Position numbers and translations under genes: made by a program. Below are positions 25,829-34,825 of a stretch of 64,000 bases of DNA, piece by piece. The stretch is from positions 3,162,001 to 3,226,000 of the forward strand of contig NZ_CP013187.1 of the NCBI RefSeq assembly GCF_001444405.1, written 5' to 3'. The notes beneath the pieces were generated by a model that did not search any database, had not been told where the DNA came from, and worked only from the letters and a program-made list of their open reading frames with translations. Origin of the DNA: Pseudoalteromonas phenolica (GTDB lineage: Bacteria > Pseudomonadota > Gammaproteobacteria > Enterobacterales > Alteromonadaceae). Positions within the stretch are counted from its first letter, which is position 1. Each line of letters starts with the position of its first letter.

Positions 25829-25855
25829 AAAAAGGGAGTTAATACTCCCTTTTAT
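25829..25855 (-). terminator. Hairpin between ftsY and ftsE
   Basis: AAAGGGAGT-TAAT-ACTCCCTTT with A/T tracts on both sides, 8 bp past the ftsY stop; looks like an intrinsic terminator. Confidence 0.75.
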
Positions 25856-25863
25856 TTCTATGG

Positions 25864-28236
25864 TTAATCGTCTTGGCTAAATAACGCCTCGATGAAATCA
25901 TCACTTTTGAAAGTTCTTAAATCATCAATGCCTTCACCGACACCAATATAACGAATTGGGATCTGGAACTGATCAGCAACAGCAAAGATAACACCACCTT
26001 TAGCTGTACCATCTAGCTTAGTTAAAGTGATACCTGTTAAACCGACCGCTTTATTAAATAGGTTAACTTGGCTAATGGCATTTTGACCAGTACCAGCATC
26101 GATGGTCAGCATGACTTCATGCGGCGCATCAGGGTCTAGCTTTTTCATCACGCGCGCAATTTTTTCAAGCTCTTGCATTAAATTGTCTTTATTTTGAAGA
26201 CGACCTGCTGTATCAGCGATTAGCACATCAACATTGCGTGCTTTTGCCGCTTGGAAAGCATCAAATACTACTGATGCACTATCAGCGCCTGTATGCTGAG
26301 CAACGACTGGGATGTCGTTACGCTCACCCCAAACTTGCAGCTGCTCTACAGCTGCTGCACGGAAAGTATCACCTGCAGCCAACATCACTGACTTCCCTTC
26401 TTGTTGGAACTGCTTGGCAAGTTTACCAATTGTCGTTGTTTTACCAACACCATTTACGCCCACCATTAAAATCACAAATGGTTTTTTATCTGCATTAATT
26501 TCTAATGGCTTTTCTGCAACTTTTAGCATTTCTGCCATTTCTTGCTTCATTAAGTCGTAAAGTGCTTCACCATCTTTAAGTTGCTTCCTGTCAGCGGCAT
26601 CCGTCAGATTGTCGATCAGCTTCATGGTGGTATCGACACCTAAATCAGCGGTTAAAAGCTGTGTTTCTAACTCTTCAAAAAGGTCATCATCAATTTTTTT
26701 ACCTTTAAAGATCGCCGCAAAACCAGAACCGATGTTTGCCTTTGTCTTTAAAAGACCTTTTTTAAGACGAGAGAAGAAACCTTCTTTTTTAGGCTTTTCC
26801 GCTTTGGCTTGTTCTGTAGTAATACGTTCTTGTTCTAGCTTTTCAGCTTCTAAACGTGCTTGTTCAGCTGCTTCTGCTTCACGTGCTAAGCGCTCTGCTT
26901 CTTCACGCTCAGCTTGTTCTTTAGCAATACGTTCTTGCTCTAGCTTTTCAGCTTCTAAACGTGCTTGCTCAGCCGCTTCTGCTTCACGCGCTAAACGCTC
27001 AGCTTGCTCTTTAGCGATACGTTCTTGTTCGGCTTTTTCTAGCTCTAACCTTTCAGCTTCTAAACGTGCTTGCTCAGCTGCTTCTGCTTCACGCGCTAAA
27101 CGCTCAGCCTCTTCACGCTCAGCTTGCTCTTTAGCGATACGTTCTTGTTCGGCTTTTTCTAGCTCTAACCTTTCAGCTTCTAAACGTGCTCGCTCAGCTG
27201 CTTCTGCTTCACGTGCTAAGCGCTCTGCCTCTTCACGCTCGGCCTGTTCTTTAGCGATACGTTCTTGTTCGGCTTTTTCTAGCTCTAACCTTTCAGCTTC
27301 TAAATGTGCTTGCTCAGCTGCTTCTGCTTCACGTGCTAAGCGCTCTGCCTCTTCACGCTCGGCTTGTTCTTTAGCAATACGTTCTTGTTCGGCTTTTTCT
27401 AGCTCTAACCTTTCAGCTTCTAAACGTGCTTGCTCAGCCGCTTCTGCTTCACGTGCTAAGCGCTCTGCCTCTTCACGCTCAGCTTGCTCTTTAGCGATAC
27501 GTTCTTGTTCGGCTTGTTCTAGCTCTAACCTTTCAGCTTCTAAACGTGCTCGCTCAGCTGCTTCTGCTTCACGTGCTAAGCGCTCTGCCTCTTCACGCTC
27601 GGCCTGTTCTTTAGCGATACGTTCTTGTTCGGCTTTTTCTAGCTCTAACCTTTCAGCTTCTAAACGTGCTTGCTCAGCTGCTTCTGCTTCACGTGCTAAG
27701 CGCTCTGCCTCTTCACGCTCGGCTTGTTCTTTAGCAATACGTTCTTGTTCGACTTTTTCTAGCTCTAACCTTTCAGCTTCTAAACGTGCTTGCTCAGCTG
27801 CTTCTGCTTCACGTGCTAAGCGCTCTGCCTCTTCACGCTCGGCTTGTTCTTTAGCAATACGTTCTTGTTCGGCTTTTTCTAGCTCTAACCTCTCAGCTTC
27901 TAAACGTGCTTGCTCAGCCACCTCTGCTTCTCGTGCTAAGCGCTCTGCCTCTTCACGCTCAGCTTGCTCTTTAGCGATACGTTCTTGTTCGGCTTGTTCT
28001 TTGGCAATACGTTCTTGCTCTAATCTTTCTGCTTCTAAACGTGCTTGCTCAGCCGCTTCTGCTTCACGTGCTAAACGCTCTGCTTCTTCACGTTCGGCTT
28101 GTTCTTTGGCAATACGTTCTTGCTCTAGCTTTTCAGCTTCTAATCGCGCCTGTTCTTCTGCTTGTTGAGCCTTTTGTTGCTCTTCGTCTTTTTTGCCAAA
28201 ACCTAACCAAGACAGAAATTTATTCTTTTTTCCCAT
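25864..28236 (-). CDS. ftsY: Signal recognition particle receptor FtsY, repeat-expanded A domain
   Basis: FtsY docks SRP-ribosome complexes at the inner membrane. I use the ATG at 28236 (790 residues; MGKKNKFLSWLGFGKK, a short basic start typical of FtsY) rather than the in-frame ATG 19 codons upstream. Residues about 25-480 are a Glu/Ala/Arg-rich, probably helical region built of 40-residue repeats. The C-terminal NG domain is intact: VNGVGKTTTIGKL (P-loop), DTAGRLQNK, TKLDGTAKGG and the closing GVGEGIDDLRTF. E. coli FtsY is 497 residues, so the excess lies wholly in the acidic A domain. It is first in ftsY-ftsE-ftsX-rpoH. Confidence 0.96.
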   Translation of the reverse strand: MGKKNKFLSWLGFGKKDEEQQKAQQAEEQARLEAEKLEQERIAKEQAEREEAERLAREAEAAEQARLEAERLEQERIAKEQAEQERIAKEQAEREEAERLAREAEVAEQARLEAERLELEKAEQERIAKEQAEREEAERLAREAEAAEQARLEAERLELEKVEQERIAKEQAEREEAERLAREAEAAEQARLEAERLELEKAEQERIAKEQAEREEAERLAREAEAAERARLEAERLELEQAEQERIAKEQAEREEAERLAREAEAAEQARLEAERLELEKAEQERIAKEQAEREEAERLAREAEAAEQAHLEAERLELEKAEQERIAKEQAEREEAERLAREAEAAERARLEAERLELEKAEQERIAKEQAEREEAERLAREAEAAEQARLEAERLELEKAEQERIAKEQAERLAREAEAAEQARLEAEKLEQERIAKEQAEREEAERLAREAEAAEQARLEAEKLEQERITTEQAKAEKPKKEGFFSRLKKGLLKTKANIGSGFAAIFKGKKIDDDLFEELETQLLTADLGVDTTMKLIDNLTDAADRKQLKDGEALYDLMKQEMAEMLKVAEKPLEINADKKPFVILMVGVNGVGKTTTIGKLAKQFQQEGKSVMLAAGDTFRAAAVEQLQVWGERNDIPVVAQHTGADSASVVFDAFQAAKARNVDVLIADTAGRLQNKDNLMQELEKIARVMKKLDPDAPHEVMLTIDAGTGQNAISQVNLFNKAVGLTGITLTKLDGTAKGGVIFAVADQFQIPIRYIGVGEGIDDLRTFKSDDFIEALFSQDD
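26822..28160 (-). repeat. 120-bp in-frame tandem repeat inside ftsY
   Basis: About eleven copies of a unit containing ERLAREAEAAEQARLEAE recur, mostly at an exact 120-bp (40-codon) period between about 26940 and 27960. One copy near the 3' side lacks five codons (EREEA) and one near the 5' side has a shorter unit. Neighbouring units differ at only a few bases, which points to recent unequal exchange or slippage. Confidence 0.93.
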
Positions 28237-28419
28237 ACCCGCTAAATACCATATAGATAAAGTCTGATAAACTAACTCACTCTGGTAGAACAAAGCTTTT
28301 CGTTAGCTAATAAGAGTTGTACTGAAAATTTCGACCAGTGTATCACGTAACACTAGGTAGTAAAAATGCTGCCTAGGTTAATTTAAGCACCAAATAACAA
28401 TCAGTTTGATGTCAAAAGC

Positions 28420-29007
28420 ATGAGAAAAAAATCAGCACCTCAACGAACCAACAATAATGGCTTTATTAGGATCATTAGTGGCCAATTCCGCGGCAGAAAG
28501 TTACCTGTTAATGATTTAGAAGGGCTGCGCCCAACGACTGATAGAGTCAAAGAAACGGTGTTTAACTGGTTAATGCAAGATACCAGAGGTGCCAATGTAC
28601 TGGATTGCTTTGCTGGGTCTGGCGGCTTGGGGTTTGAATGTTTATCAAGATTTGCAGCACATGCAACCTTTATCGAATTAAATAAAAAAGCCGCTGAACA
28701 ATTAAAAAACAATGCCAACACCTTAAAGCTAGATAACACAAAAGTAATTAATAAGAGTGCCATTGAACACTTAACTTCTGACAATCAAGGCGATAAATTT
28801 GACTTAATATTTGTCGATCCACCTTTTAGAAAAGGACTTGCCGAACCTAGCTGCCATTTACTTGAGCAGAATAATTGGCTAGCTGATGAAGCATTAATCT
28901 ATGTTGAGGTCGAAAAAGAATGTACTTTTGATGCCCCTGAAAATTGGCATGTATTAAAAGAAAAACAAGCAGGACAAGTGCTTTGCAGGCTTTATCAGCG
29001 AAATTAA
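28420..29007 (+). CDS. rsmD: 16S rRNA (guanine-966-N2)-methyltransferase RsmD
   Basis: Methylates G966 of 16S rRNA in the small subunit. The 195 residues show the RsmD start motif IISGQFRGRKLPV, the RPTTDRVKETVFNWL segment, the SAM-binding LDCFAGSGGLGFE loop and the catalytic DPPF motif (VDPPFRKG). It is divergent from ftsY, the conserved arrangement. Confidence 0.96.
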   Translation: MRKKSAPQRTNNNGFIRIISGQFRGRKLPVNDLEGLRPTTDRVKETVFNWLMQDTRGANVLDCFAGSGGLGFECLSRFAAHATFIELNKKAAEQLKNNANTLKLDNTKVINKSAIEHLTSDNQGDKFDLIFVDPPFRKGLAEPSCHLLEQNNWLADEALIYVEVEKECTFDAPENWHVLKEKQAGQVLCRLYQRN

Positions 29008-29146
29008 GAAAATGCTAAGTAATTTGCTAAAATTTAGTCTTTACACGCGGTAATGCTTCGGCTTACAATACCGCACCATTTTTGAACCACGTGGTCATTA
29101 TTTGATCAGATGAGCTTAGCTCATAAATTAGGTAGGTGAATTTTTA

Positions 29147-29362
29147 ATGCCAGTAATTAAAGTAAGAGAGAACGAACCGTTTGACGTAGCACTTCGTCGT
29201 TTCAAGCGTTCATGTGAAAAAGCAGGTATCCTTTCAGAAGTTCGTCGTCGCGAGCACTATGAAAAGCCAACAGCTGAGCGTAAGCGCAAAAAAGCTGCTG
29301 CAGTAAAGCGTCACATGAAAAAGCTTTCTCGCGAAAACGCACGTCGCGTTAAATTATACTAA
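29147..29362 (+). CDS. rpsU: 30S ribosomal protein S21
   Basis: A 71-residue, very basic S21 (MPVIKVRENEPFDVALRRFKRSCEK). It opens the macromolecular synthesis operon rpsU-yqeY-dnaG-rpoD. The 139-bp leader contains a possible hairpin (GCGGTA... TACCGC, about 29046-29075) of unknown role. Confidence 0.98.
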   Translation: MPVIKVRENEPFDVALRRFKRSCEKAGILSEVRRREHYEKPTAERKRKKAAAVKRHMKKLSRENARRVKLY

Positions 29363-29383
29363 TCCGTTTTTGGTCTTGTATAA

Positions 29384-29830
29384 ATGAGCCTTTTAACACA
29401 GCTAAAAGACGCACAAAAAGAATCTATGAAAGCAAAAGACAAGGTTCGCCTTGGTGCTATTCGTATGGTTCTTGCTGAAATCAAACAGCGTGAAATTGAC
29501 AATAAAACAACACTAGATGATGCAGGTATTACTTCTGTTCTGGTTAAGTTAGTTAAGCAACGCCGTGATTCATACACCCAGTATAAAGATGCGGGTCGTG
29601 ATGATTTAGCCGAAATTGAAGCCAATGAAATTGAAGCGCTTGAAGCTTTCTTACCTCAGCCTTTGACTGAAGAAGAAATTTTAGCTTTGATTGATGCTGC
29701 AATCGCCGAATCGGGCGCAGCAGGTATGCAAGACATGGGTAAAGTTATGGGTTTAATCAAAGCAAAAGCAGAAGGTAAAGCCGATTTAGGTAAAGTTTCT
29801 GGTTTAATTAAGCAAAGATTAAGCGCATAA
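29384..29830 (+). CDS. yqeY: GatB/YqeY domain protein
   Basis: A 148-residue protein beginning MSLLTQLKDAQKESMKAKDK with the YqeY all-helical domain, which resembles the tRNA-binding tail of GatB. It has the LEAFLPQPLTEEEI motif and a GLIKAKAEGKADLGKVS C-terminal repeat. Function is unproven; tRNA-dependent processes are presumed from the domain. It lies 21 bp after rpsU, an insertion relative to the E. coli operon but common in other genera. Confidence 0.92.
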   Translation: MSLLTQLKDAQKESMKAKDKVRLGAIRMVLAEIKQREIDNKTTLDDAGITSVLVKLVKQRRDSYTQYKDAGRDDLAEIEANEIEALEAFLPQPLTEEEILALIDAAIAESGAAGMQDMGKVMGLIKAKAEGKADLGKVSGLIKQRLSA

Positions 29831-29857
29831 TCCCTCATACTGATAGTATGTTTAAGT

Positions 29858-29884
29858 AAACCGAGCCATGCGCTCGGTTTCTTC
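29858..29884 (+). terminator. Terminator between yqeY and dnaG
   Basis: AAACCGAGC-CATGC-GCTCGGTTT hairpin with a T-rich tail. As in E. coli, a terminator before dnaG would keep primase expression below that of rpsU. Confidence 0.85.
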
Positions 29885-29904
29885 GTATAAGCTCTAGAGT
29901 ATTT

Positions 29905-31644
29905 ATGGCAGGAAAAATCCCAAGACAATTTATCGACGAATTGCTCGATAGAACAGATATTGTTGACTTGATTGATAACCGCATTGGCCTAAAAAAAGCT
30001 GGCAAAGATTATCAAGCATGCTGCCCTTTTCATAACGAAAAAACGCCCTCTTTCACTGTCTCTAGAGATAAACAGTTTTACCATTGCTTTGGGTGTGGCG
30101 CTAACGGTAACGCGATTTCATTTATGATGGATTATGACAAACTTGAGTTTGTCGATGCCATTGAAGAACTCGCTGCACTTTTAAATCTCGAGGTACCACG
30201 TGAGCAAGGTTCAGGTAAACCTGAACGCAGTATGCAAGAGAAAAAGTCTGATTATGACTTAATGTTGCAAACTGCGAAGTTCTTTCAACACCAGTTGAAA
30301 CACCATAAAAATGCCACGCAAGTCATCGACTATGTTAAGGGTCGAGGTTTATCAGGTGAAACGGTTCAAAAATATCTCATTGGTTACGCCCCGGACGAAT
30401 GGAATTCATTGGGTGACCAACTTGCTCGTAACCCTGCTCAAAAACAGCAATTACTCGAATTAAAACTCGCATCTGAAAAAACACCAGGAAAGCAGTTCGA
30501 CTTCTTCCGTAATAGGCTGATGTTTCCTATTCGAGATAAACGTGGTCGAGTCGTTGCCTTTGGTGGTCGTGTAATGGGCGATGATCAAGGCCCAAAATAT
30601 TTAAACTCACCTGAAACGCGCATTTTCCATAAGAGTTTAGAGCTGTATGGCTTATATGAAGCAAAACAAGCGAATAGTAAACTTGAAAAAATGCTCATTG
30701 TTGAAGGTTACATGGACGTGGTGGCACTTGCTGAACAAGGTATTAGTTATGCCGTTGCTGCACTCGGCACAGCCACAACCCCAGAGCACATGCAGACGCT
30801 TTTCAGAACAACAGATTTAGTGATCTGTTGTTATGATGGTGACAGAGCAGGTCGCGATGCAGCTTGGCGTGCACTCGAGAACGCTTTGAGTAATTTGAAA
30901 GACGGCAAGTCTTTGCGCTTTGTGTTTTTGCCGGACGGTGAAGACCCTGACTCATTGGTGCAAAAAGAAGGCAAAGACACATTTGAATCTCGCCTAGATC
31001 AAGCTGAAGATTTTTCAAAAGTACTGTTCCGCAAGTTATTAGAAAACTGCGATGTTACATCTGACTCTGGCAAAGCTAAGTTAATGAGCGATGCTCTACC
31101 TCTCATTTCAAAAGTACCTAGTGAGTTTTATCAAGAAAACCTAGTAGAAACACTGGCGAAACTGATTGGACGAACCAAAGAGCAGCTCGCAAAAAAAGTA
31201 GATAACCCAAACGAACAACTTTCAATAGAAAGGAAATTCAAAGTGACTCCTATGCGTGGCGCTATTGGTTTATTGTTACAGCACCCTAAACTTGCTAATA
31301 GTGTTGAGTATATGCCCGAACTTGCTGAAATGGCCATTCCCGGGATTCAACTACTGCTCAACTTACAGCATTTATGTTTGCAAAATAATGACATAACAAC
31401 GGCTCAGCTTCTTGAACAGTACCGAGAGACGCCTGAATTTGACGCATTAAAAAAGTTAGCTGTTTGGCAACATGGTGTCGCAGATGAGAAACTTGAAGAT
31501 TATTTTAAAGATTCTTTCCAGTTTATTGAAAACCAGTGTTTAAATTACCGACACGAGACCCTATTAATAAAAGATAAAACTGATGGTTTAAGTAGAGATG
31601 AAAAACTCGAGCTTGCGTTATTAACTCAGGCACTTAAACGTTAG
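29905..31644 (+). CDS. dnaG: DNA primase
   Basis: Makes RNA primers at the replication fork. The 579 residues contain the zinc-binding domain (CCPFHNEKTPSF and CFGCGANGN, about 40-65), the RNA polymerase core, the TOPRIM catalytic motifs VEGYMDVVAL and CYDGDRAGRDAA (about 270-315), and a C-terminal helicase-binding domain. Length is normal for the family (581 in E. coli). Confidence 0.98.
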   Translation: MAGKIPRQFIDELLDRTDIVDLIDNRIGLKKAGKDYQACCPFHNEKTPSFTVSRDKQFYHCFGCGANGNAISFMMDYDKLEFVDAIEELAALLNLEVPREQGSGKPERSMQEKKSDYDLMLQTAKFFQHQLKHHKNATQVIDYVKGRGLSGETVQKYLIGYAPDEWNSLGDQLARNPAQKQQLLELKLASEKTPGKQFDFFRNRLMFPIRDKRGRVVAFGGRVMGDDQGPKYLNSPETRIFHKSLELYGLYEAKQANSKLEKMLIVEGYMDVVALAEQGISYAVAALGTATTPEHMQTLFRTTDLVICCYDGDRAGRDAAWRALENALSNLKDGKSLRFVFLPDGEDPDSLVQKEGKDTFESRLDQAEDFSKVLFRKLLENCDVTSDSGKAKLMSDALPLISKVPSEFYQENLVETLAKLIGRTKEQLAKKVDNPNEQLSIERKFKVTPMRGAIGLLLQHPKLANSVEYMPELAEMAIPGIQLLLNLQHLCLQNNDITTAQLLEQYRETPEFDALKKLAVWQHGVADEKLEDYFKDSFQFIENQCLNYRHETLLIKDKTDGLSRDEKLELALLTQALKR

Positions 31645-31670
31645 AATGACTAGCGAACATTAATCATTGC

Positions 31671-31679
31671 TGTTATAAT
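31671..31679 (+). promoter_or_regulatory. Extended -10 promoter ahead of rpoD
   Basis: TGTTATAAT is a perfect extended -10 element (TGnTATAAT) 85 bp before rpoD, giving it a promoter separate from dnaG. No clear -35 box. Confidence 0.6.
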
Positions 31680-31763
31680 GTTCTATTCACGTGCGCCTAG
31701 CTTAAAATGCTGTAGTGCTAGCGCCTGTTGTATCAACTTATCAGAGTGGAAGCATAATTCTCT

Positions 31764-33599
31764 ATGGATCAATCTCCTCAGTCACAACTCAAACTTCTGA
31801 TTCAGAAAGGTAAAGAACAAGGTTACTTAACGTTTGCAGAAGTTAACGATCACCTTCCACAGGACATCATAGATTCAGATCAAGTAGAAGACATCATTAG
31901 CATGATTAATGACATGGGTATTAAGGTTGCAGAAAATGCACCTGATGCCGATGAACTAATGATGCAAGAAACTACGACAGACGAAGATGCTGCTGAAGCA
32001 GCTGCTGCCGCACTTGCAACTGTGGAAAAAGAAATCGGTCGTACTACCGATCCAGTTCGCATGTACATGCGTGAAATGGGTACTGTTGAACTACTTACAC
32101 GTGAAGGCGAAATCGAAATCGCGAAGCGTATTGAAGAAGGTATCAACCAAGTACAGATCTCAGTTGCTGAGTACCCAGAAGCCATCACTTATCTGCTTGA
32201 ACAGTGGGATAAATTTGAAGCTGAAGAAATTCGCCTTAGCGATATTATCTCTGGTTTCTTTGACCCTGATGCTGAAGAAACTCAAATCTCGGCTACACAC
32301 ATCGGTTCAGAATTAAGCGAAGAAGAACTTGATGATGAAGACGATGATTCAGATGATGAAGACGAAGAAGAAGCAGATACAGGTCCTGATCCTGAAGAAG
32401 CTCGCGAAAACTTCGAAAAACTTCGCGAACTTTATAATGCTGCACGCGTTATCTTTGAAACAAAAGGTCGTGCTCATCCTGATGCGCAAGTTGCAATCAC
32501 TGAAATTGGTGACCACTTCCGTACTTTCAAGCTAGTACCTAAGCAATTCGACCGCATGGTTAACAACATGCGTGAAATGATGGACAAAGTACGTGTTCAA
32601 GAACGTATTGTCATGAAGCAAGTGGTACAAATCGCTAAGGTACCGAAGAAAACTTTTGTTAAGCACTTTGCTAACAATGAAACTGATATGGCTTGGGTTG
32701 ACGCAGAAATTGCGGCAAACGAAAAGTATTCAGTAAAATTACAAGAGGTTAAGCCTGAAGTAGAGCGCTGCATTAACAAACTTAAAGCGATTGAAGAAAG
32801 TACAGGTTTAACAATCGAGCGCATCAAAGACATCAACCGTCGTATGAGTATTGGTGAAGCTAAAGCTCGCCGTGCGAAAAAAGAAATGGTTGAAGCGAAC
32901 TTACGTCTTGTAATTTCAATTGCGAAAAAATACACCAACCGTGGCCTACAATTCTTAGACCTTATCCAAGAAGGTAACATTGGTCTTATGAAAGCGGTTG
33001 ATAAGTTCGAATACCGCCGTGGTTATAAGTTCTCAACTTATGCGACTTGGTGGATCCGTCAGGCAATTACACGTTCTATCGCTGACCAAGCTCGTACAAT
33101 ACGTATTCCTGTACATATGATTGAAACGATTAATAAACTTAATCGTATTTCACGTCAGATGTTACAAGAAATGGGTCGTGAGCCAAGTCCTGAAGAGTTG
33201 GCAGAACGTATGATGATGCCTGAAGACAAGATCCGTAAGGTATTAAAAATTGCGAAAGAACCAATCTCAATGGAAACGCCAATTGGTGATGATGAAGATT
33301 CGCACTTAGGTGATTTCATCGAAGACACCACAATTGAGTCTCCAATTGATTCAGCAACAATGGAAAGTCTTCGTGGCGCAACAAACGAAGTGTTAGCAGG
33401 CTTAACAGCTCGTGAAGCTAAAGTTCTTCGTATGCGTTTCGGTATCGATATGAATACTGACCACACACTAGAAGAAGTAGGCAAGCAGTTTGACGTAACA
33501 CGTGAGCGTATTCGTCAGATTGAAGCTAAAGCGCTTCGCAAGCTTCGCCACCCTTCACGCTCTGACTTATTAAAGAGCTTCTTAGACGTTAAAGGCTAA
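31764..33599 (+). CDS. rpoD: RNA polymerase sigma factor RpoD (sigma 70)
   Basis: Housekeeping sigma factor, 611 residues. Region 1.2 (DPVRMYMREMGTVELLTREGE) is near 95, followed by a long acidic non-conserved region (DDEDDDSDDEDEEEAD). Region 2 has YKFSTYATWWIRQAI and the -10 recognition helix, region 3 follows, and region 4 has the -35 helix VTRERIRQIEAKALRKLRHP. It ends the macromolecular synthesis operon. Confidence 0.98.
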   Translation: MDQSPQSQLKLLIQKGKEQGYLTFAEVNDHLPQDIIDSDQVEDIISMINDMGIKVAENAPDADELMMQETTTDEDAAEAAAAALATVEKEIGRTTDPVRMYMREMGTVELLTREGEIEIAKRIEEGINQVQISVAEYPEAITYLLEQWDKFEAEEIRLSDIISGFFDPDAEETQISATHIGSELSEEELDDEDDDSDDEDEEEADTGPDPEEARENFEKLRELYNAARVIFETKGRAHPDAQVAITEIGDHFRTFKLVPKQFDRMVNNMREMMDKVRVQERIVMKQVVQIAKVPKKTFVKHFANNETDMAWVDAEIAANEKYSVKLQEVKPEVERCINKLKAIEESTGLTIERIKDINRRMSIGEAKARRAKKEMVEANLRLVISIAKKYTNRGLQFLDLIQEGNIGLMKAVDKFEYRRGYKFSTYATWWIRQAITRSIADQARTIRIPVHMIETINKLNRISRQMLQEMGREPSPEELAERMMMPEDKIRKVLKIAKEPISMETPIGDDEDSHLGDFIEDTTIESPIDSATMESLRGATNEVLAGLTAREAKVLRMRFGIDMNTDHTLEEVGKQFDVTRERIRQIEAKALRKLRHPSRSDLLKSFLDVKG

Positions 33600-33617
33600 G
33601 AATAAAAAAGCTTATTT

Positions 33618-33645
33618 TGAAGGCCGCTATAAGCGGCCTTTTTAT
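33618..33645 (+). terminator. Terminator after rpoD
   Basis: AAGGCCGCT-ATA-AGCGGCCTT followed by TTTATT, 20 bp past the rpoD stop. Confidence 0.9.
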
Positions 33646-33668
33646 TAACATAATATTTAGGAAACCCC

Positions 33669-34547
33669 ATGGCTTGGATCCAAATTCGCATTCACGCTAA
33701 TAAAGAAAGTGCTGACCAAATCAGTGATCTACTTTTAGACGTAGGCTGTCCATCAGTCACCTTTATGGACGGCAGTAATACTCCGGTATACGAACCAAAG
33801 CCGGGCGAAGTCATCTTATGGCCAGAAACCATGGTGATTGGCTTGTTTGATGCTGCGCACGATATGGACGTGGTTGTCGCGTACCTAAAAGCAAACATTA
33901 GCGATACTCTCACTTATAAAATAGAACAGCTAGAAGACAAAGACTGGGAGCGCGAATGGATGGATAACTTCCACCCAATCAAGTTTGGTGAGCGCCTTTG
34001 GATCTGCCCTAGCTGGCGTGATATTCCAGAACCAGATGCCGTAAACGTATTGCTAGATCCTGGCCTTGCATTTGGTACTGGTACACATGCGACAACCGCC
34101 CTTTGTTTAAAATGGCTCGAAAGCCAAGATTTGACGGGTAAGACAGTTGTCGACTTTGGTTGCGGCTCAGGTATTTTAGGCATTGCTGCAATCAAACTAG
34201 GCGCAGAGCGCGTGATTGGTATTGATATTGACCCGCAAGCATTAATTGCTTCAAAAGATAATGCAGAGCGTAACGGCGTAGCCGAGCAACTTGAAGTATA
34301 CCTGCCTGAAAACCAACCAGAGTTTCATGCTGATATTGTGGTAGCAAATATCCTTGCTCAGCCACTTCGTGAACTGCATGAGATCATTCTTGGCTTTTTA
34401 AAGCCAACAGGTGCAATTGCCATGTCAGGTATTTTAGAAGAGCAAGCACAGTCTGTTGCCGATGTTTACGCACCATTTGTTGACCTTGAAGCCATTGCGC
34501 AAGAAGGGGAATGGACCCGCGTAAGTGGTCAAATGAAAGCAAACTAA
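33669..34547 (+). CDS. prmA: Ribosomal protein L11 methyltransferase
   Basis: Trimethylates L11 with S-adenosylmethionine. The 292 residues have the N-terminal substrate-binding domain (MAWIQIRIHANKESADQ), the TGTHATTALCLKWL segment and the SAM motif VDFGCGSGILGIAAIKLGA with NILAQPL. TAGGA lies upstream of the ATG. A weak hairpin (AAAGCCTGT / ACAGGCTTT) at 34589-34611 follows the gene. Confidence 0.97.
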   Translation: MAWIQIRIHANKESADQISDLLLDVGCPSVTFMDGSNTPVYEPKPGEVILWPETMVIGLFDAAHDMDVVVAYLKANISDTLTYKIEQLEDKDWEREWMDNFHPIKFGERLWICPSWRDIPEPDAVNVLLDPGLAFGTGTHATTALCLKWLESQDLTGKTVVDFGCGSGILGIAAIKLGAERVIGIDIDPQALIASKDNAERNGVAEQLEVYLPENQPEFHADIVVANILAQPLRELHEIILGFLKPTGAIAMSGILEEQAQSVADVYAPFVDLEAIAQEGEWTRVSGQMKAN

Positions 34548-34762
34548 ATAAAAACCTCTGCCTATAGAGTTAGTAACTTGTAACAGCTAAAGCCTGTGTT
34601 TAACAGGCTTTACGATTTTTTCACTTACATGCCAAATATAATTATCTTGTATACACCTACTTTTTGCTCAAAAATCCTACAATAAGAAAGCCCCTTCAAA
34701 CTGTTATCAAAAGTCAAGATATAAAGTTCAAAAAAAAAACAATAATGTTCAATTATTAGCCT

Positions 34763-34790
34763 TTGATTTTTTCAAAAAAAACCGTAAACT
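34763..34790 (+). promoter_or_regulatory. dusB-fis promoter
   Basis: TTGATT (34763-34768), a 16-bp spacer and TAAACT (34785-34790) are followed by TAGCGCCCC, the GC-rich discriminator known from the E. coli fis promoter. The upstream 215 bp is AT-rich and otherwise gene-free; Fis autoregulation sites would be expected there but I did not score them. Confidence 0.7.
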
Positions 34791-34825
34791 TAGCGCCCCT
34801 TGAAACGAGGCAGATTTGGATAGAA

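Noticed and set aside
26609..28168. 519-codon plus-strand frame rich in Ser/Ala/Cys
   Set aside because: It is antisense to the ftsY repeat; its length comes only from the 120-bp periodicity being a multiple of three. No ribosome site or family.
34763..34825. N-terminal extension of dusB
   Set aside because: Lies on the promoter of the operon and is not part of conserved DusB.
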